Shown in pieces: positions 55,884 to 64,000 of a stretch of 64,000 nucleotides of DNA. How positions within the stretch are numbered: position 1 is the stretch's first letter; every line of letters begins with the position of its first letter. Origin of the DNA: Streptomyces sp. NRRL S-455 (GTDB taxonomy: Bacteria; Actinomycetota; Actinomycetes; Streptomycetales; Streptomycetaceae); contig NZ_JOCT01000011.1 in assembly GCF_000717875.1 (NCBI RefSeq), positions 310,001 through 374,000 on the forward strand, given 5' to 3'. The notes below the pieces were generated by a model. It ran no database searches and had not been told where the DNA came from. It saw only the letters and a program-made list of their open reading frames with translations. Both the position numbers and the translations under genes were made by a program.

Positions 55884-56956
55884 GGGGTTTTCTGCTTCAT
55901 TGCCGACTGCCCGCCCGGAGTTCTCCGTTGAGGTCTTACACCGGCTCCACAGACAGACACCGCCAGCCCGGCGGCCAGAAGGTTGTTCGCCGCGTTCACG
56001 AAGCGGTCCACCGCGATCACGTCCCGCCCGTACCAGCCGGCCTTGTACTCCAGCATGCTCCGGAACTGGGCCCACGCGGCATCGCTGATCGCGCGGGCCA
56101 GACTCCGGTTCCTGACCATGGTGCGCACGGTCAGGTCCTCGATCACGAGCGTTTGGTTCTCACGCACGAGTCGAGTGGTCAGCTTGTGCAGCACATCCCG
56201 CCTGCGGTCGGCGATCCGGGCGTGGATCTTCGCGACCTTCGCCCGCGCCTTGCGTCGGTTGGCGCCATCACCCTTGGCCTTGCGGGACAGTCCCCGCTGG
56301 GCCTTCGCCAGGCGGACGCGGTCACGGCGCTCGTGCCGGGGGTTGGCGATCTTCTCCCCGGTCGACAGGGTCAGCAGGTGATTCAGACCGACATCGATGC
56401 CGACCGCCGTGGTCGTGGGCGCGAGCGGCTTGACGGCAGGGTCCTCGCACAGCAGCGAGACGAACCAGCGCCCGGCGCTGTCCCTGCTCACGGTCACCGT
56501 GCTCGGCGATGCCCCCTCGGGCAGGGGCCGGGACCAGACGATGTCCAGCGGATCGGCCATCTTCGCCAGCGTCAGCCGGCCGTCACGGAACCTGAACGCC
56601 GAGGAGGTGTATTCCGCGCTCGCCCGGGACTTCTTCTTCACCTTGAAGCGCGGATACCTGGCCCGTTTGGCGAAGAAGTTCGCGAAGGCGGTCTGCAGGT
56701 GCCGCAGCGCCTGCTGCAGCGGAACGCAGGACACCTCGTTCAGGTAGGCCAGTTCCTCGGTCTTCTTCCACGCGGTCAGCATGGCCGAGGTCTGGTTGTA
56801 GTTGACCCGCTCCTGCCGCGCCCACGCCTCGGTGCGGGCCGCGAGGGCCATGTTGTAGACCTTGCGCACGCACCCGAACGTGCGCGACAGCTCCGCTGCC
56901 TGCGCATCGGTCGGATAGAAGCGGTACTTGAAGGCCCGCTTCACACGAGTGGCCAT
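55868..56956 (-). CDS. tnpB: TnpB-family RNA-guided nuclease lacking its zinc ribbon
   Basis: A 362-aa protein. KYRFYPTDAQAAELSRTFGC at the N-terminus and a helical REC-like part precede the RuvC core. Catalytic Asp188 is in VGIDVGLNHLLTL and Glu273 in LVIEDLTVRTM. After VIAVDRF (residue 319) the chain goes directly to VNAANNLLAAGLAVSVCGAG; usual TnpB have some 40 residues there, with four zinc-ligand Cys and the DRD motif holding the third catalytic Asp. Thus zinc ribbon and a catalytic residue are missing by an in-frame deletion near 56000. Cleavage activity is doubtful; RNA and DNA binding may remain. No TnpA is nearby. Confidence 0.9.
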   Translation of the reverse strand: MATRVKRAFKYRFYPTDAQAAELSRTFGCVRKVYNMALAARTEAWARQERVNYNQTSAMLTAWKKTEELAYLNEVSCVPLQQALRHLQTAFANFFAKRARYPRFKVKKKSRASAEYTSSAFRFRDGRLTLAKMADPLDIVWSRPLPEGASPSTVTVSRDSAGRWFVSLLCEDPAVKPLAPTTTAVGIDVGLNHLLTLSTGEKIANPRHERRDRVRLAKAQRGLSRKAKGDGANRRKARAKVAKIHARIADRRRDVLHKLTTRLVRENQTLVIEDLTVRTMVRNRSLARAISDAAWAQFRSMLEYKAGWYGRDVIAVDRFVNAANNLLAAGLAVSVCGAGVRPQRRTPGGQSAMKQKTPRREP

Positions 56957-56957
56957 A

Positions 56958-56987
56958 ACTCACAAAATAGCGCATCAACTTGTGAGT
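56958..56987. repeat. Left-end hairpin of the TnpB element
   Basis: ACTCACAA (56958-56965) and TTGTGAGT (56980-56987) form an 8-bp stem with a 14-base loop directly upstream of the tnpB start. Subterminal hairpins are the recognition sites in IS200/IS605 elements. Confidence 0.7.
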
Positions 56988-56998
56988 ATGCATCGATA

Positions 56999-57280
56999 GT
57001 GCGGAACACCTATGACCTGGTCGGGTTCGCACCACGCGGCATGGCACCGTCCAGTGCGGCCAGCTGTGGGTTCAAGAGCAAGGACCTCGCCCCCGCCAAA
57101 CTGCCCTGGCCCATCGCGGATGGTTCCGTCAGCGAGGCCATGCTTCGGCGCGCCTTCGGCGACCGGGCCGTCTCCCGCTTCCTGGCGACGGGTGAGCGCC
57201 CTGATCGAGACACGTACTGCGCCGGGAAGGCCGATGAAGATCCTGCTCTGGCCGCCCGGCTCGCCCTGGATTGCCGGTAA
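56999..57280 (+). pseudogene. Remnant of an alpha/beta-hydrolase (tripeptidyl aminopeptidase type)
   Basis: The frame reads VRNTYDLVGFAPRGMAPSSA and ASCGF, then LPWPIADGSVSEA, matching the TAP-type hydrolase region YDxVGFDPRG...SCGF...PDGSV. Similarity stops after GSVSE, and no start codon or N-terminal half precedes it. The remnant begins directly after the left end of the TnpB element. The following 70 bp up to 57349 hold nothing recognisable. Confidence 0.6.
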
Positions 57281-57349
57281 ATATCAGTCGCCATGAACCG
57301 GTGCAAGACGGGCGTGATTTCAAGATCTTCAGGACATTTCTAGGGCAGG

Positions 57350-57787
57350 TCAGCGCCGGGCGAGGGGTGCCGGGGCCTCCTGGACGGCCCAGCCGTTGCC
57401 GTCGGGGTCCTGGAAGAAGAGGAAGGAGTTCCAGCTGTCCTCGCCCCGGCCCTCTGCCCAGCCCGACGCGCTCACGTGCTGGACCGGCGTCACCTCCACC
57501 CCGCGTGCGGCGAGCTCCGCCCTGGCCTTCTCGATGTCCGTGACGCAGAGCTGGAGGCCCTGCAGCGGCCCGGGGGCTGTGCGGGGCCGCCCCGGTGGGT
57601 CCGGCATCCCGGACTGCAGCACGATGGAGCAGCGGGAGCCGGGCGGGGTGAGCTGGACGAAGCGGCCCACGCCCTCGAAGAACGGCGCGTCGATCTCCGC
57701 GCGGAAACCGCACCGGTCCACGTAGAAGGCCTTGGCCCGGTCCAGGTCGGTGACCGGGACGACGACCACCTCAAGGGTCCACTCCAT
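57350..57787 (-). CDS. VOC (glyoxalase/bleomycin resistance) family protein
   Basis: A 145-aa protein of the vicinal oxygen chelate fold. VVVPVTDLDRAKAFYVDRCGF starts the first beta-alpha-beta-beta-beta unit, and FLFFQDPDGNGWAVQE ends the second; Glu and His metal ligands are only partly evident. It starts at ATG behind GGAGG. Function could be isomerase, dioxygenase or binding protein. Confidence 0.88.
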   Translation of the reverse strand: MEWTLEVVVVPVTDLDRAKAFYVDRCGFRAEIDAPFFEGVGRFVQLTPPGSRCSIVLQSGMPDPPGRPRTAPGPLQGLQLCVTDIEKARAELAARGVEVTPVQHVSASGWAEGRGEDSWNSFLFFQDPDGNGWAVQEAPAPLARR

Positions 57788-57882
57788 ACGCGCACCTCCT
57801 CGGTCGGCATCGGCCCCATGGTCCCTCCGCTACGCGGGCCGCGCCCGTCGGGCGAGTCCGGGTGCCGTGCCGAAGGAGAGGC

Positions 57883-58332
57883 TCATCCCTCGCCGAACCG
57901 GCGCACGTACCGCGACTGCCAGGGCGTTTCCACCGCCCGCCGGTCGTAGTGCTCGCGGACGTACGCCACGGCCTCCCCCGCCGGTACGCCATCCAGCACC
58001 GCCAGGCAGGCCAGGGCCGTGCCCGTCCGGCCCCGACCACCCCCGCAGGCGATCTCCACCCGCTCCCCGGCGGCCCGTTCCCATGCCCCCCGCAGTGCCA
58101 CCCGGGCCGCTGCCCGGTCCGCCGGGAGGCGGAAGTCGGGCCAGCGGATCCAGTCCGACTCCCACGGAACCTCAGGGGGCTGCCTGCCGAGCAGGTAGAG
58201 GCCGTAGGCGGGGAGGGGTGCTGTGGGGTCCATGGGATGGCGGAGGCCCCGGCCCCGCACCAGGCGGCCGGAAGGCAGTCGCAGGACGCCGGCGTCGCTC
58301 TCGCTCCACAGTTGGCTCACGTCCCTCATCAT
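57883..58332 (-). CDS. Protein-tyrosine phosphatase-like protein
   Basis: A 149-aa cytosolic protein. The P-loop reads ACGGGRGRTGTA, with the C-x5-R pattern CGGGRGR (nucleophile Cys and phosphate-binding Arg), as in dual-specificity or small tyrosine phosphatases. WPDFRLPAD may supply the general-acid Asp. AGAGGATG lies before the ATG. Physiological substrate unknown. It is divergent from the peptide ABC transporter. Confidence 0.85.
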   Translation of the reverse strand: MMRDVSQLWSESDAGVLRLPSGRLVRGRGLRHPMDPTAPLPAYGLYLLGRQPPEVPWESDWIRWPDFRLPADRAAARVALRGAWERAAGERVEIACGGGRGRTGTALACLAVLDGVPAGEAVAYVREHYDRRAVETPWQSRYVRRFGEG

Positions 58333-58434
58333 CCTCTGTTCTCTTCTCCGACGAGCTGATAAAGCGTCAATTCATGTCATCGCACAGCGCCATTGGTCGC
58401 ACCTGTGGCAGATACGCCATTCGTGTTCGCTCCC

Positions 58435-58463
58435 TTGACCGCCCCCACGGCCGCTCCTAAGGT
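58435..58463 (+). promoter_or_regulatory. Vegetative-type promoter of the peptide ABC operon
   Basis: TTGACC (58435-58440) and TAAGGT (58458-58463) are separated by 17 bases, matching the HrdB consensus well. A start near 58470 gives an 88-base leader to the GTG at 58558. Confidence 0.65.
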
Positions 58464-58557
58464 CACGCTGTCCGCAGGACGTAGGACGTCGGATCTCCGC
58501 AGTCACTCCCTCCCCCTCCCTCTCACCTCCCCCCCCAGACCTCTCGCTGGAGGACCC

Positions 58558-60189
58558 GTGCGCGACGTGACCCCTGACGTGCCGGCGCCGCACCGCCGGA
58601 CGCTCCTGAAGTACACCGGCGCGCTGGGCGCGGCCGCCGCCGTCTCCGCGTCGCTGTCGGCCTGTTCGTCCGGGCCCGAGTCCACGAACGACACCGGTGG
58701 CGGGGGCGCCGGGGCGAACCGGACGCTCACCGCGGTGATCGGCTACGGCAACGACGGCAGCTGGGACCCCACCCAGACGGCGTCCGCGTTCTGCATGGCC
58801 GCCAACAACCACATCTACGAGGGACTGCTCGACACCGACCCGATCTCCCGCGAGCCGTACGCGGCCCTGGCGACCGAGGTGCCGAAGGACCCGGACAGCA
58901 CGTCCTGGAGGTTCACGCTGCGGGCCGGGGCGACGTTCCACGACGGCAAGCCCGTCACCGCCGACGATGTCGTCTTCGTCTTCCGGCGGATCCTCGATCC
59001 GGACACCCAGACCCTCGCCAAGGGCTTCTTCGCGAGCTGGCTGAAGGAGGTCCGGAAGATCGACGCGCGGAACGTGGAGCTGGTGCTGAAGTTCCCGTTC
59101 CCGGACGGGCTTTCGCGGCTGACGCTCGCCAAGATCATGCCCAAGCACGTGTTCTCCCGGCCGGGCGCCTGGGACGACGCCATCAAGGGCAAGGCCATCG
59201 GCTCGGGTCCGTACCGGCAGACCGCGCACCACCCGAAGTCGAACACGACCTTCGAGGCGTTCGACGCCTACAACGGCCCGCGCAAGCCCGCCTTCCGGAA
59301 GATGAACTGGCTGACGATCGTGGACGCGGCGCCCCGCGTCGCCAAGATCTCCGGGTCGAGCGCGGGCGCGCAGATCGCGGACAACATCCCCTACGCCAAC
59401 ATCGGCCGGCTGGAGAGCGGCGGGCTGACCGTCGCCGGCGGCGCCGGGATGAACAACCTGTTCCTGATGTTCAACACCAGGCGCAAGCCCTTCGACGACG
59501 TGCGCGTGCGCCAGGCCCTGCACTACGCCATCGACACGGAGAAGATGGTGGAGGTGGCGCTCAAGGGCCACGGCAAACCGTCGAGTTCCTTCCTCGACGA
59601 GGGCAACCCGTCCTACCGCCGGGCGAAGACGGTCTACGACTACGACCCCGACAAGGCGAAGGCGCTGCTGAAGGCCGCCGGGGTCAAGGGGCTGAGCATC
59701 GACATCCTCGCCGTGAACGTCAGCTGGATCGTCGACTGCCTGCCGACCATCAAGGCGTCCTGGGACGCGATCGGTGTCCGTACGACCCTGTCCCCGCAGG
59801 AGACCACGGCCGTGTTCACGAAGATGGACCAGAAGCAGGACTACCAGGTCGTCGCCGCCGCCTCGAACCCCAACCAGTTCGGCCTCGACGCCGACCTGAT
59901 CATGCACTACAACTACGGGCCCGAGAACCTGTGGATGCAGTACACGCGCTGGGCCGGCGACTCCGTCGCCAAGGCACTCTTCAGGGACATGGACCGGGCC
60001 ACCCGGGAGCCGGACCCGGAGAAGAAGAAGGCGATGGTCCAGGACTACATCGACGTCGTCGCCGAACAGGCCGTGCTCTACCCGGTCGTCCACAACGAGC
60101 TGATGACGGCCTGGGACCCGAAGCAGCTCAGTGGAATAAGGGCACAGCCCTACCCGGGCATCAACCTCCTCCAGGCCAAGTGGGCCTGA
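58558..60189 (+). CDS. Opp/Dpp-type substrate-binding lipoprotein
   Basis: A 543-aa extracellular solute-binding protein family 5 member. HRRTLLKYTGALGAAAAVSA with a lipobox SLSAC (Cys36) marks Tat export followed by lipid attachment. The mature part has EGLLDTDPISREPYAALATE, WRFTLRAGATFHDGKPVTADD and VRQALHYAIDTEKMVEVAL, the SBP_bac_5 signature. GTG 58558 follows GGAGG. It delivers peptides or similar oligomers to the permeases encoded downstream. Confidence 0.94.
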   Translation: MRDVTPDVPAPHRRTLLKYTGALGAAAAVSASLSACSSGPESTNDTGGGGAGANRTLTAVIGYGNDGSWDPTQTASAFCMAANNHIYEGLLDTDPISREPYAALATEVPKDPDSTSWRFTLRAGATFHDGKPVTADDVVFVFRRILDPDTQTLAKGFFASWLKEVRKIDARNVELVLKFPFPDGLSRLTLAKIMPKHVFSRPGAWDDAIKGKAIGSGPYRQTAHHPKSNTTFEAFDAYNGPRKPAFRKMNWLTIVDAAPRVAKISGSSAGAQIADNIPYANIGRLESGGLTVAGGAGMNNLFLMFNTRRKPFDDVRVRQALHYAIDTEKMVEVALKGHGKPSSSFLDEGNPSYRRAKTVYDYDPDKAKALLKAAGVKGLSIDILAVNVSWIVDCLPTIKASWDAIGVRTTLSPQETTAVFTKMDQKQDYQVVAAASNPNQFGLDADLIMHYNYGPENLWMQYTRWAGDSVAKALFRDMDRATREPDPEKKKAMVQDYIDVVAEQAVLYPVVHNELMTAWDPKQLSGIRAQPYPGINLLQAKWA

Positions 60190-60193
60190 CGGC

Positions 60194-61156
60194 ATGACGG
60201 CCGTCCTGCGGATCCTGCTCCGCCGCGTCGCCCTGCTCGTGCCGCTGATGCTGGGCATCGTGCTGTTCGTGTTCCTGGTGATGCGGTTCTCGGACGTCGA
60301 CCCGGCGTCCGCGTTCTTCCAGGGCGCCAACCCGACACCGCGGCAGCTGCACGACTTCCGCGAGGAACACGGCCTGCTCGACCCGCTGCCGGTGCGCTAC
60401 GCCGCCTTCGTCGCCGACCTGCTGCACGGCGACATGGGCACCAGCGCGCTGACCCGGGCACCCGTGATCGACCAGGTCACCACCGCGCTGCCGCTCACCC
60501 TGCAGCTGACCTTCCTGGGGCTGGGCATCGCGGTCGTCGTCGCCCTGCTCGGCGGTGTGACCGCGGCGATCTACCGGGACCGGCTGCCCGACCAGATCAT
60601 CCGTGTCGTGTCGCTGACCGGCGTCGCGGCGCCCGGCTTCTGGCTGGCGCTGCTGATGATCCAGTACCTGGCGGTCGACCTGGGCTGGTTCCCGACCGGG
60701 GGCTACATCAACCCGGCGGACTCCTTCACCGGCTGGCTGAAGACGATGACGCTCCCCGCCCTCGCCCTCTCCCTCCCGGTGGCGGCGCAGCTGACCCGGA
60801 TCGTGCGGACGGCCGTGGTGGAGGAGCTGGACAAGGACTACGTGCGGACGGCGATCGGCAGCGGACTGCCACCGCGGGTGGTCGTGGGGCGGAACGTGCT
60901 GCGGAACGCGCTCATCAACCCCCTCACCGTGCTCGGCCTGCGCGTCGGCTATCTCCTCGGCGGCGCGGTCGTCATCGAGACGATCTTCTCGCTGCCCGGC
61001 ATGGGCAAGCTGATGATCGACGCCGTGAAGAACGGGGATCCGGCCGTCGTCCAGGGCGTCGTCCTGACCACGGCGGCCGGGTTCGTCGTCGTCAACCTCG
61101 TCATCGACGTCCTCTACCTGCTGGTCAACCCGCGACTGAGGGATGCGACCACATGA
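60194..61156 (+). CDS. Opp/Dpp-type permease, first
   Basis: A 320-aa permease (DppB-like) with six membrane helices. LRILLRRVALLVPLMLGIVLF opens the protein, and the EAA loop is within ELDKDYVRTAIGSGLPPRVV. It starts 4 bases after the binding protein and overlaps the next gene by ATGA. Confidence 0.94.
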   Translation: MTAVLRILLRRVALLVPLMLGIVLFVFLVMRFSDVDPASAFFQGANPTPRQLHDFREEHGLLDPLPVRYAAFVADLLHGDMGTSALTRAPVIDQVTTALPLTLQLTFLGLGIAVVVALLGGVTAAIYRDRLPDQIIRVVSLTGVAAPGFWLALLMIQYLAVDLGWFPTGGYINPADSFTGWLKTMTLPALALSLPVAAQLTRIVRTAVVEELDKDYVRTAIGSGLPPRVVVGRNVLRNALINPLTVLGLRVGYLLGGAVVIETIFSLPGMGKLMIDAVKNGDPAVVQGVVLTTAAGFVVVNLVIDVLYLLVNPRLRDATT

Positions 61157-63138
61157 TCACCCGCATGATGACGCGCAAGAGCCTCACCGAGTCGCTGTCC
61201 CGGCCCGGTGTCCGGATGCGCGGCTGGCGGCGGCTGCCGCTGCTGTCGAAGGTAGCCGTCTGCTTCCTGGCGGTCGTGGTGCTGGTGGCGCTGCTCGCGC
61301 CGCTGCTCGCCCCGCACGACCCGCTCGACCAGCAGCCGCCGGTCGACGGCACCGGGCATCCGTCCGCCGGGCACTGGATGGGCCAGGACAGCCTGGGCCG
61401 GGACATCCTCAGCCGGCTGATGTACGGGGCGCGCTGGTCGCTCGCCATCGGGCTCGGCGCGACCGGTCTCGCCCTGGTGGTCGGCGCGCTGCTCGGTGCG
61501 GTCGCCGCGACCTCCCGCAAGGCGGTCGACGAGACGCTGATGCGCTGTCTGGACGTCGTGATGGCGTTCCCGGGCATCGCGCTGGCCGCTGTGCTGGTGG
61601 CCGTGTTCGGCGGTGGGATCACGGTGCTGATCTGCGCGATCGCCTTCCTGTTCACCCCGCCGGTGGCGCGGGTGGTGCGGGCGAACGTCCTCGACCAGTA
61701 CGGCGAGGACTACGTGACGGCGGAACGGGTCATCGGCGCCCGGACCCCGCACATCGTGCTGAAGCACGTGGCGATCAACTGTGCCGCGCCGGTGCTGGTG
61801 TTCTGCACCGTGCAGGTCGCCGAGGCGATCGTGTTCGAGGCGTCGCTGTCCTTCATCGGGGCGGGCGTCCGGCCGCCCGACCCGTCCTGGGGCAGTGTCA
61901 TCGCGGACGGCAAGAACATGGTGCTGACCGGCGGTTGGTGGGCGACCGTGTTCCCCGGGCTGCTGATGCTGGTCACGGTGCTGTCGCTGAACATCCTGTC
62001 CGAGGGGGTGTCCGACGCGTGGGCGGCCCCGTCGGGCCGGGAGGTGGAGGCACCCGGCGACGACCGGCTGGAGGCGCCGGAGCCCGGCAGCGGGGAGGTC
62101 GTACAGCTGCCCGGTCTCGCGGAGGCGGCGCGGCGGCTGCGGGCCCGGGCGCGTCATCTGCCCCGGGACGGGCAGCCGGTGCTCGCGGTGGAGAACCTCG
62201 CCATCGGCTTCGACCAGCGGCACGGCGGCGTGGACATCGTGGACGGCATCGGTTTCGAGGTGCATCCCGGTGAGGTGCTCGGGCTGGTCGGCGAATCGGG
62301 GTGCGGCAAGTCACTGACCGCGCTCGCGATCATGGGGCTGCAGCCGAAGGGTGCGCGCGTCAGGGGCCAGGTCCGTTTCGGCCGGCGGGACCTGCTCACC
62401 GAGCCGATGCGGGTACGCCGCAGGCTGCTCGGCCACGAGATGGCGATGATCTACCAGGACGCCCTGTCGTCGCTGAACCCGGCGATGACGATCCGCGCGC
62501 AGCTCAAGCAGGTCGTCCGGCGCGGCGGGCGGCGCAGCCCCGCCGAGTTGCTGACGCTGGTCGGCCTCGACCCGGAGCGCACCCTGCGCAGCTACCCGCA
62601 CGAGCTGTCCGGCGGCCAGCGCCAGCGCGTCCTGATCGCCATGGCCCTGTCCCGCGACCCGGGACTGATCGTCGCCGACGAACCGACGACCGCCCTCGAC
62701 GTGACCGTGCAGGCGCAGGTCATGGAGCTGCTGCTGCGGCTGCGCGAGGAGCTGGGCTTCGCGCTGATCCTCGTCTCGCACGACCTGGCGCTGGTCGCGG
62801 ACGTCACCGACCGGGTGGTGGTGATGTACGGCGGGCAGATCGTGGAGTCGGGTGTGACGGCCGACCTGGTGGAGTCCCCGGCCCATCACTACACGCGCGG
62901 CCTGCTCGGCAGTGTGCTGTCGCTGGAGTCGGGGCAGGAGCGGATGACGCAGATCAAGGGGGTCGTGCCGTCCCCGGCCGACTTCCCGGCGGGCTGCCGG
63001 TTCGCCGACCGGTGCCCGCGTGCGAGCGACGTCTGCCGTACGACGGCTCCGGTCCTGACCGGCACGCCGGCGCACACGGCGGCCTGCCATCGCCCGGCCA
63101 TGGAGCTGTCGGCCACCGAGCCCGAGGCGGTGTCATGA
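61153..63138 (+). CDS. Fused Opp/Dpp permease and ATPase
   Basis: A 661-aa fusion. Residues 1 to about 300 are a DppC-like permease ([24 protein letters not shown] region [20 protein letters not shown]). After an acidic linker (about 300-340) an OppD-like ATPase follows: Walker A GESGCGKS (about residue 378), Q-loop [13 protein letters not shown], signature LSGGQRQR, Walker [14 protein letters not shown]. The Cys-rich C-terminus has [14 protein letters not shown]. These two are normally separate genes. The frame is continuous without an internal stop. It overlaps the next ATPase gene by ATGA. Confidence 0.93.
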   Translation: MITRMMTRKSLTESLSRPGVRMRGWRRLPLLSKVAVCFLAVVVLVALLAPLLAPHDPLDQQPPVDGTGHPSAGHWMGQDSLGRDILSRLMYGARWSLAIGLGATGLALVVGALLGAVAATSRKAVDETLMRCLDVVMAFPGIALAAVLVAVFGGGITVLICAIAFLFTPPVARVVRANVLDQYGEDYVTAERVIGARTPHIVLKHVAINCAAPVLVFCTVQVAEAIVFEASLSFIGAGVRPPDPSWGSVIADGKNMVLTGGWWATVFPGLLMLVTVLSLNILSEGVSDAWAAPSGREVEAPGDDRLEAPEPGSGEVVQLPGLAEAARRLRARARHLPRDGQPVLAVENLAIGFDQRHGGVDIVDGIGFEVHPGEVLGLVGESGCGKSLTALAIMGLQPKGARVRGQVRFGRRDLLTEPMRVRRRLLGHEMAMIYQDALSSLNPAMTIRAQLKQVVRRGGRRSPAELLTLVGLDPERTLRSYPHELSGGQRQRVLIAMALSRDPGLIVADEPTTALDVTVQAQVMELLLRLREELGFALILVSHDLALVADVTDRVVVMYGGQIVESGVTADLVESPAHHYTRGLLGSVLSLESGQERMTQIKGVVPSPADFPAGCRFADRCPRASDVCRTTAPVLTGTPAHTAACHRPAMELSATEPEAVS

Positions 63139-64000
63139 GCGCGCTGGTGGAGCTGTCCGACGCGCACGTCGTCCACAAGGCCCGCAGTGGCGGCCTGTTC
63201 ACCCGGGACCGGGTGTACGCCCTGACCGGCGCCGATCTGGCCGTCGCCCCCGGCGAGACCGTCGGGGTGGTCGGTGAGTCGGGCTGCGGGAAGTCGACGC
63301 TGGCGAAGGTGCTGGTGGGGGTGGAGCGGCCGACGCGGGGGACGGTGTTCTTCCGGGGCCGGGACCTGTGGGCGATGCCGGCCGCCGAGCGCCGCCGGGC
63401 CGTCGGCTGCAGTACCGGCATGATCTTCCAGGACCCGTCGACGGCCCTGAACCGCCGCCTGACCGTCCGGCAGATCCTGCGGGACCCGCTGGACGTGCAC
63501 GAGAGGGGCACGAGAACCGGGCGCGAGGAGCGGGTCCGGGAGCTGATGTCCCTCGTCGGACTCCCCCGGGCCCTCGCCGACGCCCTGCCGGGTCAGCTGT
63601 CGGGCGGACAGCGGCAGCGCGTCGCGATCGCCCGGGCGCTGGCGCTCGACCCGGACCTGGTCGTGGCGGACGAGCCGACCAGCGCCCTGGACGTGTCGGT
63701 CCGGGCGCAGATCCTCAACCTCCTGCTCGACCTGAAGGAACGCCTGGGCCTGGCCCTGGTCTTCGTCTCGCACGACATCCAGACGGTGCGGCGGATGAGC
63801 GACCGTGTGATCACCATGTACCTGGGCCGGATCGTGGAGGAGACCCCGGCCGCCCTGGTCACCGACCGGGCCCGGCACCCGTACACCCGCGCCCTGTTCT
63901 CCGCCACGCCCGGCCTGCTCCACCCGATCGACCCGATCCCGCTGGCCGGTCCGGTCCCGTCGGCGACGCGCCCGCCGAGCGGCTGCCCGTTCCGTACCCG
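63135..64000 (+). CDS. Opp/Dpp-type second ATPase, partial
   Basis: The gene begins at ATG 63135 and continues past the window. Visible are Walker [22 protein letters not shown], signature LSGGQRQR, Walker B DLVVADEPTSALD and the Cys-containing C-terminal start PSGCPFRT. It is the OppF/DppF-like partner that forms a heterodimer with the fused ATPase. About 289 codons are present. Confidence 0.94.
   Translation, partial: MSALVELSDAHVVHKARSGGLFTRDRVYALTGADLAVAPGETVGVVGESGCGKSTLAKVLVGVERPTRGTVFFRGRDLWAMPAAERRRAVGCSTGMIFQDPSTALNRRLTVRQILRDPLDVHERGTRTGREERVRELMSLVGLPRALADALPGQLSGGQRQRVAIARALALDPDLVVADEPTSALDVSVRAQILNLLLDLKERLGLALVFVSHDIQTVRRMSDRVITMYLGRIVEETPAALVTDRARHPYTRALFSATPGLLHPIDPIPLAGPVPSATRPPSGCPFRT

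Larger units (their letters stand above)
55835..56990 (-). mobile_element. IS200/IS605-type TnpB-only element
   Basis: The element consists of a tnpB gene with structured ends and no Y1 transposase gene. The right end has two hairpins (55844-55863 and 55870-55883) and the left end one (56958-56987). Exact borders cannot be set without an empty site. A hydrolase remnant begins directly beyond the left end. Confidence 0.75.

Noticed and set aside
55868..56956. Calling the TnpB protein a TldR-type repressor linked to the downstream Opp operon
   Set aside because: Only the missing nuclease parts support it; guide sequence and target were not established, and the peptide transporter is 1.6 kb away behind other genes.
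55781..57280. Long 499-codon plus-strand open frame across the TnpB element
   Set aside because: It is mostly the antisense of tnpB, lacks a binding site and family motifs, and only its last part is the hydrolase remnant.
58372..60330. Long minus-strand open frame opposite the peptide-binding lipoprotein
   Set aside because: It is the mirror of a well-supported gene and has no recognisable domain or start signal.

Overview
The window is chromosomal DNA of a Streptomyces. It has very high G+C with strong third-position bias, frequent GTG/TTG starts, many ATGA/GTGA start-stop overlaps, Tat and lipoprotein secretion signals, and typical actinomycete families (DUF397, DUF5753, DUF1707, peptidase inhibitor I36, excalibur). 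The gene order nirBD ... ppdK ... dusB ... glyS-znuACB-zur-uppS-recO, and a SoxR-boxed flavin reductase, resemble from memory the S. coelicolor/S. lividans core region. I could not run any search, so all family names rest on motifs recognised by eye.

Layout. 0.4-2.3 kb: a small ESX/WXG100-like trio. 2.5-9.3 kb: secreted M4 metalloprotease, AIG2-like cyclotransferase, FMN reductase under a SoxR box, a cell-surface protein, an HxlR regulator divergent from an imine-reductase-like enzyme, and a SnoaL-like protein divergent from a MarR regulator across a 55-bp palindrome. 9.4-14.7 kb: TSUP exporter and the assimilatory nitrite reductase operon (FAD oxidoreductase-nirB-nirD) behind a GlnR-like site. 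14.7-21.5 kb: DUF1707 protein, SDR, a membrane-anchored HTH protein with a peptidoglycan-binding/lysozyme-like outer part, an I36 inhibitor, and a beta-carbonic anhydrase-SulP pair. 21.7-29.1 kb: two-component system, Tat-exported PhoX-like phosphatase, excalibur protein, Nudix hydrolase plus serine hydrolase, erythromycin-esterase-like protein. 29.2-37.1 kb: ppdK, and a ROK repressor divergent from a two-gene glycoside hydrolase/debranching operon. 37.2-44.7 kb: LTA-synthase-like sulfatase, dusB, DHA2 exporter, an alpha-dioxygenase-like heme protein with an altered distal-His motif, and a small zinc-finger-like protein. 44.7-53.1 kb: double-GNAT protein, LysE exporter, glyS, the zinc uptake operon znuACB with zur, uppS and recO. 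53.1-57.3 kb is the accessory zone: two small proteins, a frameshifted XRE/DUF5753 gene with DUF397, two inverted copies of an 89-bp hairpin element flanking a GNAT gene, an IS200/IS605-type TnpB that lacks its zinc ribbon, and a hydrolase remnant. 57.3-64 kb: VOC protein, tyrosine-phosphatase-like protein, and an Opp/Dpp-type peptide ABC transporter in which one permease and one ATPase are fused; it runs off the window end.

The most unusual items are the zinc-ribbon-less TnpB that keeps its right-end hairpins, the triple-site palindromic operator at 8.2 kb, the membrane-spanning HTH protein with an outer cell-wall-binding domain, the WG-repeat extension of the SulP transporter, the His-to-Arg change in the alpha-dioxygenase-like protein, and the three-palindrome cluster upstream of ppdK. 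No rRNA, tRNA, CRISPR array or large biosynthetic cluster was seen.
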